Positions 1 through 10,005 of a stretch of DNA of 64,000 bases are shown piece after piece (positions within the stretch are counted from its first letter, which is position 1; each line of letters begins with the position of its first letter). The DNA is from Allomuricauda sp. F6463D (lineage in GTDB: Bacteria > Bacteroidota > Bacteroidia > Flavobacteriales > Flavobacteriaceae): the NCBI RefSeq assembly GCF_023015965.1, contig NZ_JALKAN010000001.1, positions 1,324,160 through 1,388,159 on the forward strand, in the 5' to 3' direction. The position numbers and the translations under genes were made by a program. The notes beneath the pieces were generated by a model. The model ran no database searches. It saw only the letters and a program-made list of their open reading frames with translations, and was not told the origin of the DNA.

Positions 1-1
1 T

Positions 2-1000
2 TTAGCCTTGGAGCCCATCCAAAAACTGGTTTCCCTTCTAAAAGACAACAATGCAAAAGCACATTTGAACATTGATATTATTGGTCACTTGGCCAAAGAT
101 GGCAATTGGTACCATAACCTTGACAAAGACCATCAACTATTTACTGAAATATGCTCCTTGAGCAATTCGAAAATTCCGGTAATTGGGGTAGATACCACAC
201 TATATCAAAATTCAGGTGCCAATATGGTACAACAATTGGCATACGGTTTGGCACACGCGAACGAATATGTAAATCATATTACCTCGAGTGGCATCGAAAA
301 GTTGTCAGCGGTCACTTTTAAAGTAGCCGTTGGAAGCAACTATTTCTTTGAAATAGCAAAAATAAAAGCGTTACGGTGGCTATGGAAGAGTCTAGCATCC
401 GAATATGGTATCAAAAGTGAATGCAATATCCTAGCGGTGCCTTCCAAACGAAATAAAACCTTGTACGATTACAATGTAAATTTGCTGCGGACCACATCAG
501 AATCAATGTCCGCAGTATTAGGAGGGGCCGATACAATCTGTAATTTACCTTACGACGCAATTTATCACAAAGACAATCCTTTTGGGGAACGCATAGCTCG
601 AAACCAACTCTTATTATTAAAAGAAGAGGGACATTTTACCGAAGCATCACAAATTGCTGATGGTGCCTATTATATTGAATCAATCACCAAGCAACTTGCA
701 GAAAAAGCTTTGGTGCTTTTTAAACAGATTGAAAAAGCCGGTGGTTTTTTGGACAGTCTTAAAAAAGGTATGGTTCAACGAAAAATCAAGGAAAGTGCCG
801 AAAAGGAACAACAGCTTTTTGATGAAGGGAAGATAATTTCTCTTGGAACCAATACCTATCAGAACCCACAAGATCGGATGAAGGAAGACCTAGAACTCTA
901 TCCTTTTGTAAAGACCAAAGCTAGAAAAACGATCATTGAACCCATAATTGAAAAAAGATTGGCCGAAACCTCCGAACAAAAACGATTGAATGATGAGTAG
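2..1000 (+). CDS. mutA: Methylmalonyl-CoA mutase small (beta) subunit, 5' end missing
   Basis: Partial gene: the frame is already open at base 2 and the first in-frame TTG (base 8) is unlikely to be the true start, so the N-terminus lies outside the window. About 330 residues of the mutase TIM-barrel region are present, including a stretch resembling the barrel of the large subunit (residues about 105-125, [12 protein letters not shown], matching the large subunit's [13 protein letters not shown]). There is no C-terminal B12-binding domain, as expected for the non-catalytic small subunit of the heterodimeric enzyme. The 3' end overlaps the large-subunit start by 11 bases, so the two are translationally coupled. 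The complex interconverts succinyl-CoA and methylmalonyl-CoA in propionate metabolism. Confidence 0.9.
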   Translation, partial: LALEPIQKLVSLLKDNNAKAHLNIDIIGHLAKDGNWYHNLDKDHQLFTEICSLSNSKIPVIGVDTTLYQNSGANMVQQLAYGLAHANEYVNHITSSGIEKLSAVTFKVAVGSNYFFEIAKIKALRWLWKSLASEYGIKSECNILAVPSKRNKTLYDYNVNLLRTTSESMSAVLGGADTICNLPYDAIYHKDNPFGERIARNQLLLLKEEGHFTEASQIADGAYYIESITKQLAEKALVLFKQIEKAGGFLDSLKKGMVQRKIKESAEKEQQLFDEGKIISLGTNTYQNPQDRMKEDLELYPFVKTKARKTIIEPIIEKRLAETSEQKRLNDE

Positions 1001-3062
1001 AAAAAACCTTCAGCATCTGGAATTGGCTACTAGTTCAGGTAAAGCTACAACCGTTTACGGACATGAAAATTTTGCGGCTGGGATTTCACCATTTTTACGA
1101 GGTCCATACGCTACCATGTATGTTCGCAGGCCTTGGACTATTCGCCAATATGCTGGCTTTTCCACTGCAGAGGAAAGCAATGCGTTTTACCGAAGAAACC
1201 TAGAAGCGGGGCAAAAAGGACTTTCCGTGGCATTTGACCTCCCCACCCATCGTGGTTACGACTCCGACAACGACCGTGTGGTAGGAGATGTGGGCAAGGC
1301 CGGCGTCGCCATAGACTCCATTGAGGATATGAAAATTCTGTTCGATGGCATCCCTTTGGATAAAATGTCTGTCTCCATGACCATGAACGGAGCCGTTATC
1401 CCGATTATGGCATTTTATATCGTAGCAGGACTGGAGCAAGGTGTTTCCATGGATCAACTTTCAGGAACCATCCAAAATGATATATTAAAGGAATTTATGG
1501 TGCGGAACACCTACATCTACCCACCTACGCCTTCCATGCAAATTGTTGCTGATATTTTTGAGTTTACCAGTAAGAACATGCCAAGATTCAACAGTATCAG
1601 TATTTCTGGATACCATATGCACGAAGCAGGAGCTCCGGCAGCCATGGAACTGGCATACACCTTGGCCGATGGCATTGAATACATCCGTACCGGAATAAAA
1701 GCAGGTTTAAAAATTGATGAATTTGCCCCAAGGCTCTCATTTTTCTGGGGTATTGGCATGAACCATTTTACCGAAATTGCAAAAATGCGGGCAGGACGAA
1801 TGCTCTGGGCCAAATTGGTCGGTCAATTCAATCCAACAAATCAAAAATCATTGATGCTCCGTACCCACAGCCAAACTAGTGGATGGAGCCTAACGGAGCA
1901 AGACCCTTTTAACAATGTGGCCAGAACTACCATTGAGGCAATGGCCGCAGCTTTTGGAGGCACCCAAAGCCTCCATACCAATGCATTGGATGAAGCCATT
2001 GCCCTACCCACCGATTTCTCAGCAAGGATAGCCCGTAATACCCAAATTTACTTACAACAGGAAACCCATATTACCAAAACAGTAGATCCTTGGGCCGGAA
2101 GTCATGTTGTGGAAAAATTGACTCACGAGATTGCCGAACATGCTTGGGAATTAATCCAAGAAGTGGAAAAATTGGGCGGAATGACCAAAGCCATCGAAAA
2201 AGGCATCCCAAAAATGCGCATTGAAGAGGCCGCTGCCAAAAAACAGGCACGTATAGATAGCGGTCAGGACGTTATTGTAGGGGTCAACAAATATAGATTA
2301 GACAACGAGGATGACCTTCAAATTTTGGAAGTGGACAATGCTAAGGTTCGTAAACAACAAATGGAACGCCTAGCTCAAATCCGCAGCACCAGAGATTCCA
2401 AAGCAGTGGAAAAAGCACTTGAAAAAATTCGTATTACCGCCAAAAAAGCCACAGAAAACGACTCCGAGCGTGGAAATTTGTTAGCTTTAGCGGTAGAAGC
2501 TGCCAAACAGCGTGCCACCCTGGGCGAGATTAGTGACGCCATGGAAACCGCATTTGGACGATATAGAGCAAAAATTCAATCCTTTACCGGAGTGTATTCA
2601 AAAGAAATAAAGAACGACGAAAGCTTTGAAAATGCCCAAAAATTAGCGGACAAGTTTGCCAAGCAAGAAGGGCGAAGGCCTCGCATAATGATTGCTAAAA
2701 TGGGACAAGACGGGCATGACCGTGGCGCCAAAGTGGTCGCTACAGGCTATGCAGATCTTGGTTTTGATGTAGATATTGGACCATTGTTCCAAACACCTAC
2801 CGAAGTTGCCAAACAGGCGGTGGAAAACGACGTCCATGTTTTAGGAGTTTCTTCACTTGCAGGAGGACACAAAACCTTGGTTCCCGAAGTAGTTCAAGAA
2901 CTGAAAAAATATGGTAGGGAGGATATTATGGTAATTGTTGGTGGCGTAATTCCAAAGCAAGATTATGAACATCTGCTCAGTAATGGGGCCGTTGCGGTTT
3001 ATGGTCCAGGAACCAAAATAGCCGATGCGGCCACAGAAATACTCAATATTTTGTTGGATTAG
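990..3062 (+). CDS. mutB: Methylmalonyl-CoA mutase large (alpha) subunit
   Basis: A 690-residue catalytic subunit. The N-terminal half is the substrate-binding TIM barrel with the family signature around residues 45-60 ([12 protein letters not shown]). The C-terminal B12-binding domain carries the DxHxxG motif at D574-G-H576, where the histidine is the lower axial cobalt ligand, followed by the usual S-L-A-G-G-H segment. It isomerises methylmalonyl-CoA and succinyl-CoA using adenosylcobalamin. Two consecutive ATG codons (990 and 993) could serve as start; both lie within the end of the small-subunit gene, indicating one operon. No meaB-like chaperone gene is seen downstream; the next gene is parA after a 134-base gap. 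Confidence 0.96.
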   Translation: MMSRKNLQHLELATSSGKATTVYGHENFAAGISPFLRGPYATMYVRRPWTIRQYAGFSTAEESNAFYRRNLEAGQKGLSVAFDLPTHRGYDSDNDRVVGDVGKAGVAIDSIEDMKILFDGIPLDKMSVSMTMNGAVIPIMAFYIVAGLEQGVSMDQLSGTIQNDILKEFMVRNTYIYPPTPSMQIVADIFEFTSKNMPRFNSISISGYHMHEAGAPAAMELAYTLADGIEYIRTGIKAGLKIDEFAPRLSFFWGIGMNHFTEIAKMRAGRMLWAKLVGQFNPTNQKSLMLRTHSQTSGWSLTEQDPFNNVARTTIEAMAAAFGGTQSLHTNALDEAIALPTDFSARIARNTQIYLQQETHITKTVDPWAGSHVVEKLTHEIAEHAWELIQEVEKLGGMTKAIEKGIPKMRIEEAAAKKQARIDSGQDVIVGVNKYRLDNEDDLQILEVDNAKVRKQQMERLAQIRSTRDSKAVEKALEKIRITAKKATENDSERGNLLALAVEAAKQRATLGEISDAMETAFGRYRAKIQSFTGVYSKEIKNDESFENAQKLADKFAKQEGRRPRIMIAKMGQDGHDRGAKVVATGYADLGFDVDIGPLFQTPTEVAKQAVENDVHVLGVSSLAGGHKTLVPEVVQELKKYGREDIMVIVGGVIPKQDYEHLLSNGAVAVYGPGTKIADAATEILNILLD

Positions 3063-3196
3063 AGCACTTACACAGTGTAGATACAAAAATTTAACGCTCT
3101 TTAACGTAAGTTGCCCCTATTATTCACCTCCTGTTAACAAATTACATTTTATTGCATCTTAAATAATCGTATTTTTAGCACCTAACTTACTATGAA

Positions 3197-3970
3197 ATGG
3201 GCAAGATAATTGCTATTGCAAACCAAAAAGGTGGTGTAGGCAAAACTACCACTACGGTTAACCTTGCAGCATCCTTGGGTGTTTTGGAAAAAAAGGTGTT
3301 ACTGATTGATGCCGACCCTCAAGCTAATGCAACATCTGGTTTGGGTGTTGATGTTGACTCGGTTGAAAAAGGCACCTACCAACTTTTGGAACACACCATG
3401 GGCATCAACGAGGTGACCATCCCAACAGATTCTCCAAACGTGGATTTGGTTCCATCACATATAGACCTTGTAGCCATCGAAATTGAACTGGTGGATAAGG
3501 ACAATAGGGAATACATGATGAAAGAAGCCCTCAAGGATTTGGGGGACAAGTACGATTTTGTACTAATTGACTGTGCTCCATCATTAGGGCTATTGACTTT
3601 GAACGCACTGACTGCGGCCGATTCGGTAATGATACCCATCCAATGTGAATATTTTGCTCTGGAAGGACTTGGCAAACTATTAAATACTATAAAGAGTGTT
3701 CAAAAAATACACAATAATGATTTGGATATCGAGGGAATGTTGTTGACCATGTACGATTCTAGGTTACGCCTCTCCAATCAGGTTGTGGAAGAAGTTAAGA
3801 AACACTTCGCAGATATGGTTTTTGATACTATTATACAAAGAAACGTTAGATTGAGTGAAGCCCCTAGTTATGGCGAAAGTATCATAAAATATGATGCCAG
3901 CAGTAAAGGAGCTTCCAATTATCTGAATTTGGCCAACGAAATTTTGAAAAAAAACAAGGAGAAAGTTTAA
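3197..3970 (+). CDS. parA: ParA family chromosome-partitioning ATPase (Soj-like)
   Basis: A 257-residue P-loop ATPase with the deviant Walker A motif K-G-G-V-G-K-T-T at residues 11-18, the lysine K11 being the signature of the ParA/MinD class, and a Walker B region near F-V-L-I-D-C-A-P. ParA binds DNA non-specifically as an ATP dimer and is released by ParB to move the replication origin. It abuts parB directly (stop at 3970, parB ATG at 3971), the standard operon. A near-consensus Bacteroidota -7 element (TATTTTTA, one mismatch) lies at 3170-3177, about 20 bases before the start. Assignment is secure from motif and partner. Confidence 0.95.
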   Translation: MGKIIAIANQKGGVGKTTTTVNLAASLGVLEKKVLLIDADPQANATSGLGVDVDSVEKGTYQLLEHTMGINEVTIPTDSPNVDLVPSHIDLVAIEIELVDKDNREYMMKEALKDLGDKYDFVLIDCAPSLGLLTLNALTAADSVMIPIQCEYFALEGLGKLLNTIKSVQKIHNNDLDIEGMLLTMYDSRLRLSNQVVEEVKKHFADMVFDTIIQRNVRLSEAPSYGESIIKYDASSKGASNYLNLANEILKKNKEKV

Positions 3971-4876
3971 ATGGCGAAAGCAACTAAAAAACAGGCACTG
4001 GGAAGAGGTCTATCAGCACTTTTAAAAGATCCGGAAAATGATATTAAATCTGTTTCCGATAAAAATGCAGATCAGGTAATCGGCAATGTGGTAGAACTGG
4101 ATGTTAATTCTATTGAAGTCAACCCCTTTCAGCCACGTTCCAATTTTAACGACGAAGCTCTTGAAGAACTGGCCAGTTCTATTCGAGAATTGGGTATTAT
4201 ACAGCCCATTACCGTCAGGAAATTGGATTTCAACAAATTCCAGTTGGTTTCTGGTGAACGGAGGTTCCGTGCATCCAAGTTGGTTGGACTGGAAACCATT
4301 CCGGCCTACATCAGAATTGCCAATGATCAAGAGTCCCTCGAAATGGCTTTGGTGGAGAATATTCAAAGACAAGACCTTGATCCAATCGAAATCGCATTGT
4401 CTTACCAACGGCTTATAGATGAGATTGAAATTACCCAAGAAAAATTAAGCGACCGTGTTGGTAAAAAACGTTCCACCATCACCAATTATTTGCGTTTGCT
4501 CAAATTGGACCCGATAATTCAAACGGGAATGCGAGATGGTTTTATAAGCATGGGACATGGTAGGGCTCTTATCAATATTGATAAGAAAAAGGATCAAATC
4601 GCCATATATGAAAAAGTGGTTTCCGAAGGCCTGTCCGTAAGAGCTACCGAGCAACTGGTAAAAAACCGTAAAGAACCACAAAACGCTGGTTCTGAAAACA
4701 AAAAAAGCACTCACAACATACCTGAATTTGTTTCCGATAGTTTGGATTCCCTTAAAGAACGACTTGCCACTAAAATTGACATCACAGCATCGAAAAATGG
4801 GAAAGGTAAGATTGTGATACCCTTCCATTCCGAGGAAGATTTCAAGCGTATCAAAAAATTGTTGACTGGTGAATAA
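3971..4876 (+). CDS. parB: ParB/RepB/Spo0J family partition protein
   Basis: A 301-residue centromere-binding protein and CTP-dependent clamp. Visible in order: a basic N-terminus with the R-G-L-S-A-L-L motif (residues about 12-18) thought to stimulate ParA, the ParB/Srx domain with V-S-G-E-R-R-F-R-A (CTP-binding box II, about residue 93), a KorB-type helix-turn-helix with the K-K-R-S-T-I-T-N-Y motif (about residue 165) and a C-terminal dimerisation domain. It follows parA with no gap, and its last bases contain the GTG start of the next gene. No parS-like 16-mer was recognised in the window, so the binding site is probably elsewhere. Confidence 0.95.
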   Translation: MAKATKKQALGRGLSALLKDPENDIKSVSDKNADQVIGNVVELDVNSIEVNPFQPRSNFNDEALEELASSIRELGIIQPITVRKLDFNKFQLVSGERRFRASKLVGLETIPAYIRIANDQESLEMALVENIQRQDLDPIEIALSYQRLIDEIEITQEKLSDRVGKKRSTITNYLRLLKLDPIIQTGMRDGFISMGHGRALINIDKKKDQIAIYEKVVSEGLSVRATEQLVKNRKEPQNAGSENKKSTHNIPEFVSDSLDSLKERLATKIDITASKNGKGKIVIPFHSEEDFKRIKKLLTGE

Positions 4877-5522
4877 AACTCCCCTTTTATTGCTATTTGC
4901 ATTTTTGTTGTTCCATATTAGCTTTTCTCAAGAAAAAGAAGAGAAAGGTGATACAAAAGAACCTCAAGTAAGTGAGGTCGATTCCCTTGCACAGAATATG
5001 GAAGATAGTGGTGTTTCCTTTGAAGAAGTCTCCAAGAAAAAAAGCATCAACCCTTTGGCGCCGAGTAAAGCAGCTTTTTATTCAGCTATCTTCCCCGGTT
5101 TGGGGCAGATATACAACAAGCGCTATTGGAAGGCTCCTATAGTTTGGGGGGCTTTGGGGACCGGAATTTATGTGTATTCGTATAACAACACTGAATATCG
5201 TAGAGCAAGGAACGCATTTAAAAGAAGGCTCGCAGGTTTTACCGATGATGAGTTTTATGATATTAATGGTGATGGAAGTGGCCCAGATGTTTCCTCCGAT
5301 GCGCTTCAAGAAGCTCAGGAAAATACGCAGAGGGACAGAGATTTGGCTTTGGTTATTTCTATAGCGTTATATGCATTGAACATTATTGATGCCAATGTAG
5401 ACTCACATTTAAAACAATACAATGTCGATGATGATCTTACTATCGACTTCAACCCTTACTTAGATATAAACCCTTTGACCAATAGTCCAAACTACGGCAT
5501 GGCATTGGTCATTAAATTTTGA
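4869..5522 (+). CDS. DUF5683 family membrane protein
   Basis: A 217-residue protein starting at GTG 4869, inside the last eight bases of parB, so likely translationally coupled. It has an N-terminal signal peptide or signal anchor (L-L-L-L-F-A-F-L-L-F), an acidic linker, and then the conserved core N-P-L-A-P-S-K-A-A-F-Y-S-A-I-F-P-G-L-G-Q followed by I-Y-N-K-R-Y-W-K-A-P, which I recognise as DUF5683. At least two further hydrophobic segments follow, around residues 95-105 and 160-172. The biochemical role is unknown. The location between parB and dapB appears to be a recurrent arrangement in Flavobacteriaceae, by recollection rather than by search. Confidence 0.8.
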   Translation: MNKTPLLLLFAFLLFHISFSQEKEEKGDTKEPQVSEVDSLAQNMEDSGVSFEEVSKKKSINPLAPSKAAFYSAIFPGLGQIYNKRYWKAPIVWGALGTGIYVYSYNNTEYRRARNAFKRRLAGFTDDEFYDINGDGSGPDVSSDALQEAQENTQRDRDLALVISIALYALNIIDANVDSHLKQYNVDDDLTIDFNPYLDINPLTNSPNYGMALVIKF

Positions 5523-5525
5523 TGT

Positions 5526-6227
5526 ATGAAGATTGGTTTGTTTGGATATGGCAAAATGGGAAAGATGATAGAGCAGATTGCTCAAGATAGAGGTCACACA
5601 ATTGTTGCAAGAGTTGACGATAGCACTCAAAACGTAGATTATGATTCAATTGATGTCGCCATTGATTTTAGCACTCCCGAAGCTGCTTTTGACAATATTA
5701 CAAATTGTTTTAAGCACAGAGTACCCGTAATAAGCGGAACAACAGGTTGGCTAGAAAAATTTTCCGATGCCGTTAGCATTTGTGAAAATAACAAGAGCGC
5801 ATTTATTTATGCCTCCAATTTTAGTTTAGGGGTAAATATTTTCTTTGAACTCAATAAACATCTAGCTAAAATGATGACTGGGCTACAAGAATACAGTGTG
5901 GGCATGGAAGAAATCCACCATACCCAAAAATTGGATGCGCCCAGTGGTACAGCTATCACCCTTGCAGAAGGAGTAATAGAGAATACTGCCTATACAAATT
6001 GGAAATTGGACGAATCCGGAGATAAGACCATTCCAATTAAATCCATCAGAGAGGGTATGGTACCGGGTACCCACAGTATTTCTTATAAAAGTTCTGTGGA
6101 CACAATCGAGATAAAGCACGAAGCGCACAATAGGGAGGGTTTTGCCCTAGGTGCAGTAATCGCATCGGAATGGATTCACGGAAAAACGGGTGTTTTTTCT
6201 ATGAAAGATGTGTTAAACCTAAGCTAA
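5526..6227 (+). CDS. dapB: 4-hydroxy-tetrahydrodipicolinate reductase
   Basis: A 233-residue enzyme of the diaminopimelate/lysine pathway, which reduces the dihydrodipicolinate precursor with NAD(P)H. The N-terminal Rossmann fold shows G-Y-G-K-M-G at residues 7-12. The catalytic segment is E-E-I-H-H-T-Q-K-L-D-A-P-S-G-T-A at about residues 128-143, containing the conserved histidine pair, the lysine and the substrate-binding S-G-T. The protein is shorter than the E. coli enzyme (about 270 residues), as is usual in Bacteroidota. It starts four bases after the DUF5683 stop and precedes lepB by 49 bases, so the genes are probably co-transcribed. Confidence 0.95.
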   Translation: MKIGLFGYGKMGKMIEQIAQDRGHTIVARVDDSTQNVDYDSIDVAIDFSTPEAAFDNITNCFKHRVPVISGTTGWLEKFSDAVSICENNKSAFIYASNFSLGVNIFFELNKHLAKMMTGLQEYSVGMEEIHHTQKLDAPSGTAITLAEGVIENTAYTNWKLDESGDKTIPIKSIREGMVPGTHSISYKSSVDTIEIKHEAHNREGFALGAVIASEWIHGKTGVFSMKDVLNLS

Positions 6228-6276
6228 AAAACGTAACAACAATTTAGACATAAAGTCTAACAAAGAAACTTTTAAT

Positions 6277-8019
6277 ATGGACGGTACACAGTGGATTATT
6301 TTTATCCTCATCATACAAGTTATCCATTTTTTGGGAACATGGAAACTCTACGTTAAAGCAGGCAGAAAGCCTTGGGAAGCTGCCATTCCTATATACAATG
6401 GTATTGTTTTGATGAAAATAATCAATAGACCTGGGTGGTGGGTAATATTATTGTTCATACCCATCATCAATTTATTGATGTTTCCTGTAGTTTGGGTGGA
6501 AACCATTAGAAGTTTTGGAAAAACCTCGCTCTTGGATACCTGGCTGGTTATACTCACCTTGGGCTTTTATATTTATTACATCAATTATGTCGAAAATGTA
6601 ACATACATCGAAGACAGAAGTCTTAAACCTAAAACAGGGTTGGGCGAATGGGTTAGCTCTATTGTTTTTGCCATTGTTGCAGCTACTGTTGTGCATACTT
6701 ATTTTATTCAACCCTATGTAATACCTACAGGATCGCTTGAACGTACCTTAAGAGTAGGTGATTTCTTGTTCGTAAGTAAATTCCATTATGGAGCAAGGGT
6801 ACCCATGACCACTTTGGCCGCACCAATGGTACATGATACGCTTCCCGTGCTAAAAACAAGGTCCTACCTGGCCGATGTAGATCCCGATACCTACAAAACC
6901 TCTTGGATCAATAAACTGCAATTACCTTACATGCGGTTACCCGGTTTTGAAAAAGTGAAGAAAAATGACATCGTTGTCTTTAGTTTACCGGCTGATACAT
7001 TGTATCAATTCTTTAAGGCACAAAAAGCTGTAATTAAACCGATAGACAAAAAGTCTAACTATGTAAAACGCTGCGTAGGAACGCCCGGTGATTCGCTAGA
7101 AGTGATTAATGGATATGTTTATATAAATGGGCAACAACTTCAGTTATCAGACAGGGCCAAGCCCATGTATGTTTACGAAATATTTGCAAAAAATGGCGTA
7201 TCAAGCAGATATTTAGAAGAAGTCGATGCTTCTGATTATGTTAGAAAGTACATTGCCACAAACATCAACGAAGCCCAGTACAATGCACTGGCACCATATA
7301 TTTCTGGAGGTAGACCCACGGATGATGGTAAAATTGAGCTTTACACGCAAGAAAATGGCATCCCGGCCGATGTTATTCGTCAATTAAGGCTTTCGTTGAC
7401 CGAGGAGAAACCACGTTCCCGTATGGCCAACCTAACCCATGAAATGGTTAGTTCGCTGAGAAATAATCCAGGTATAGATTCGGTGATACAAACAATAGAC
7501 GCAAAAGGAATGTACGGTGGAAATACGTTCCCTCAAAAACCAAACCTATATCCCTGGAACAACGATAATTTTGGACCTATCTACATTCCAAAAGCGGGCA
7601 CAACGGTAGAAATCAATGCAGAAACGATTCCATTGTACAAAAAAATTATACGAGATTACGAATATAACGATGTAAAGGTCACTGGCGACAAGGTACTCAT
7701 CAACGGAATCGAAGCAAACTCATACACGTTTAAACAAGATTATTACTGGATGATGGGTGACAACCGTGACAATTCTGAAGACAGTAGAACTTGGGGTTAT
7801 GTTCCAGAAGATCATATTGTTGGCAAACCTGTATTCCTTTGGATGAGCTTTGACAATTTTAGACAAGGGATCGCCAATTGGAGGGTTCGTTGGGACCGTG
7901 TTTTCACTACTGTTGGTGGAAGTGGAGAACCAGTATCTTACTTTTGGTATTTTATGGCAGTTGTAGCGGCATGGTTTATTTTTGATTTCATTAGAAAAAA
8001 GAAGAAAAAAACATCGTAA
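6277..8019 (+). CDS. lepB: Signal peptidase I, long Bacteroidota form
   Basis: A 580-residue type I signal peptidase that removes Sec signal peptides at the outer face of the inner membrane. The first about 115 residues form several hydrophobic segments that precede the peptidase proper. The nucleophile is S153 in the motif T-G-S-L-E-R-T-L, the general-base lysine is K264 in Y-V-K-R-C-V-G-T-P-G-D, and the box E motif G-D-N-R-D-N-S-E-D-S-R lies near residue 490. Nucleophile and lysine are unusually far apart, and about 200 residues are inserted between the lysine region and box E. A C-terminal membrane segment precedes a lysine-rich tail. Confidence 0.95.
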   Translation: MDGTQWIIFILIIQVIHFLGTWKLYVKAGRKPWEAAIPIYNGIVLMKIINRPGWWVILLFIPIINLLMFPVVWVETIRSFGKTSLLDTWLVILTLGFYIYYINYVENVTYIEDRSLKPKTGLGEWVSSIVFAIVAATVVHTYFIQPYVIPTGSLERTLRVGDFLFVSKFHYGARVPMTTLAAPMVHDTLPVLKTRSYLADVDPDTYKTSWINKLQLPYMRLPGFEKVKKNDIVVFSLPADTLYQFFKAQKAVIKPIDKKSNYVKRCVGTPGDSLEVINGYVYINGQQLQLSDRAKPMYVYEIFAKNGVSSRYLEEVDASDYVRKYIATNINEAQYNALAPYISGGRPTDDGKIELYTQENGIPADVIRQLRLSLTEEKPRSRMANLTHEMVSSLRNNPGIDSVIQTIDAKGMYGGNTFPQKPNLYPWNNDNFGPIYIPKAGTTVEINAETIPLYKKIIRDYEYNDVKVTGDKVLINGIEANSYTFKQDYYWMMGDNRDNSEDSRTWGYVPEDHIVGKPVFLWMSFDNFRQGIANWRVRWDRVFTTVGGSGEPVSYFWYFMAVVAAWFIFDFIRKKKKKTS

Positions 8020-8039
8020 ACCCTTAATTTGATTGTTCT

Positions 8040-8672
8040 TTGAAAATACTGCTCCATCCTTCTTATTTACCAAGTATTGCTACCTTCGCAGTTATTGCCC
8101 AGCACAATGTGGAGTGGGAAGCTCATGATAATTTTCAAAAGCAGACCTATAGAAATAGGTGCTATATTGCCACGGACAAAGGCAAACATATGCTCAATAT
8201 TCCCATAAAACATGTTGGTGAAAAAGAAGGACGGCAAAAGTACGCGGATGTAATCATAGAAAATGCATACAATTGGAAAAAAGAGCATTGGCGAACTCTA
8301 GAAACTGCCTACAGGGCCTCTCCATTTTTTGAGTTTTATGAAGATGACATTAAGCCAATTTACGAATGTTCCACTGACTCCCTTTATAATTTTAATCTAA
8401 AAGCAATTCGTATAATCGGCGATTGTATTGGTGTCAAGATTCCAATACAAATGACAGAGAAATATGCGTTAACACCAGAAAACAATGTTGATGCTAGATT
8501 TTTGGTTGAAGCCAAAAAGGAGAAAAATTGGGGCCTTGAGCCTTATAACCAAGTTTTTGAGGAGCGTCACGGATTCATTTCTAATTTAAGCATATTAGAT
8601 CTCTTGTTTAACGAAGGGACAAATGCAATTAGCTACCTAAAAACTGTATCGTTAAATCTACAACATGTTTAG
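8040..8672 (+). CDS. WbqC family protein
   Basis: A 210-residue protein recognised from the N-terminal block I-L-L-H-P-S-Y-L-P-S-I-A-T-F and the later segment Y-R-N-R-C-Y-I-A-T and N-I-P-I-K-H-V, typical of WbqC-like proteins. WbqC family members occur in O-antigen or polysaccharide gene clusters and are proposed to be enzymes of sugar modification; the reaction is not established. The start is a TTG at 8040, 20 bases after lepB; no better ATG exists near the conserved N-terminus. Its end overlaps the next gene by eight bases. Confidence 0.85.
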   Translation: MKILLHPSYLPSIATFAVIAQHNVEWEAHDNFQKQTYRNRCYIATDKGKHMLNIPIKHVGEKEGRQKYADVIIENAYNWKKEHWRTLETAYRASPFFEFYEDDIKPIYECSTDSLYNFNLKAIRIIGDCIGVKIPIQMTEKYALTPENNVDARFLVEAKKEKNWGLEPYNQVFEERHGFISNLSILDLLFNEGTNAISYLKTVSLNLQHV

Positions 8673-8973
8673 GCATTTTATTCACTACGGTATCCATTTT
8701 TTAGTTCCCATCATAATTGCTTTTTGGTTTTTTAAGGAGAACCGAATAAAAATTACCTTGGTACTTTTAGCTGGCATCTTGATTGACATAGACCATCTTT
8801 GGGCCACCCCTGTTTTTGATGCCAATCGTTGTAGTATCGGGTTCCATACGCTACACAGCTATTGGGCTATTTTGGTGTATAGTATATTACCGTTCTTTAA
8901 AACAACTCGGATTATTGGCTTGGCCGCAATCATCCACATTTTTGCGGATACATTAGATTGTTTATTGATGTGA
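8665..8973 (+). CDS. DUF6122 family small membrane protein
   Basis: A 102-residue protein with three or four predicted membrane segments and the conserved loop I-D-I-D-H-L-W-A-T-P-V-F-D followed by C-S-I-G-F-H-T-L-H-S-Y. Conserved aspartate and histidine residues in the membrane (D-I-D-H, H-T-L-H-S, H-I-F-A-D) recall the arrangement of metal-dependent membrane hydrolases such as YdjM/LexA-regulated hydrolases, but that comparison is inference only. It overlaps the WbqC gene by 8 bases and its 3' end overlaps the convergent EEP gene by 12 bases. Confidence 0.8.
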   Translation: MFRHFIHYGIHFLVPIIIAFWFFKENRIKITLVLLAGILIDIDHLWATPVFDANRCSIGFHTLHSYWAILVYSILPFFKTTRIIGLAAIIHIFADTLDCLLM

Positions 8974-10002
8974 TTTCAAACGCAATGTGGCCATTATGGG
9001 ATAATGGTCGGACCATCGCTCATTAAAGTTTTGATGGGAAAGCACTTCAAAGTTTGGGTCAGCCATAATATAATCAATGCGGAAGGGTATTTTCCATAAT
9101 TTATACGTTCTTCCAAAACCCGTCCCTTCTTCCAAAAATGTATCTTGCAAATCCCCTTTTACTATCTTATAAACATTGGAAAATTGCGTATTATTAAAAT
9201 CTCCACAAACAATATTGGTGTAGGGGCTACTCTTTAAATGTTCCTTAAAAAGATTTGCTTGTTCCAGCTGTTTTGAAAACGTATAGACCAACCTTTTATA
9301 AACCCTCTCCGATTTTTCTACATCCGTAAAATTATCAGTACTTGGGACAATTTTAAACGACTGAAAATGTATATTATACACCCTGACAGTATCTTCTTGG
9401 CGTACGATATCCGCGTAAATTATATTATTCGTCGTATCGGGCAAATCCATAGACCCACTGTTAATTATAGGGAATTTAGAAAATATTGCTTGAATAGATC
9501 TTTGGGCAACATAAGGGGTCTCGCTTCTATAAGGGTACTGTTTTTTCAATTGACGGTGACGTGTTCTTGCATGCTCTTGAACACACAATATAGCCGGATA
9601 TTCATCAATTATAAATTTGATAATACTATCCCCTATTCCAGATTTTTTCATCCACCTATTTTTATTGAACCCCTGAGCGTTGTACGACATTATTTTTAAA
9701 TCTGACGGCTTGCTTTTCTTAAGATTATCCTTTCCAAGACCATAAAAAGGCCCAAATATCAAATAACCAAGAAAAACAGCCAATAAGGACAAGAACAACT
9801 TTCTTTTAAGTTTGACACCCCAATACAAAAGGAATAATATATTAAAAGCAAACAGGAAAGGAACAAACAAACTCAGTACGGAAAGAGCAGAGATAAATTG
9901 GAATGGTAAAAATGAAATGATACCAGTAATCACCAACAAGGACGCAATAACTATATTGATCACAAAGACCACCCTGTCAAATGTAGAAATAGATTTTTTC
10001 AC
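8962..10002 (-). CDS. Endonuclease/exonuclease/phosphatase (EEP) family membrane protein
   Basis: A 346-residue protein with three N-terminal membrane segments (roughly residues 10-35, 38-65 and 70-90) followed by an EEP domain. Catalytic landmarks are M-S-Y-N-A-Q-G-F-N near residue 107, V-Q-E-H (metal-binding Glu) near 142, C-G-D-F-N-N-T near 266 and W-S-D-H-Y-P-I near 331. Such proteins hydrolyse phosphodiesters or phosphomonoesters; the substrate is unknown and the topology puts the domain either in the cytosol or periplasm. It is the last gene of the mutL-rhomboid operon, starting 3 bases after the second rhomboid gene. Confidence 0.88.
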   Translation of the reverse strand: MKKSISTFDRVVFVINIVIASLLVITGIISFLPFQFISALSVLSLFVPFLFAFNILFLLYWGVKLKRKLFLSLLAVFLGYLIFGPFYGLGKDNLKKSKPSDLKIMSYNAQGFNKNRWMKKSGIGDSIIKFIIDEYPAILCVQEHARTRHRQLKKQYPYRSETPYVAQRSIQAIFSKFPIINSGSMDLPDTTNNIIYADIVRQEDTVRVYNIHFQSFKIVPSTDNFTDVEKSERVYKRLVYTFSKQLEQANLFKEHLKSSPYTNIVCGDFNNTQFSNVYKIVKGDLQDTFLEEGTGFGRTYKLWKIPFRIDYIMADPNFEVLSHQNFNERWSDHYPIMATLRLKSHQ

Positions 10003-10005
10003 GTA

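Noticed and set aside
3063..3196. Possible origin or parS site at parAB
   Set aside because: No DnaA-box cluster and no parS-like 16-base palindrome were recognised here or elsewhere in the window.
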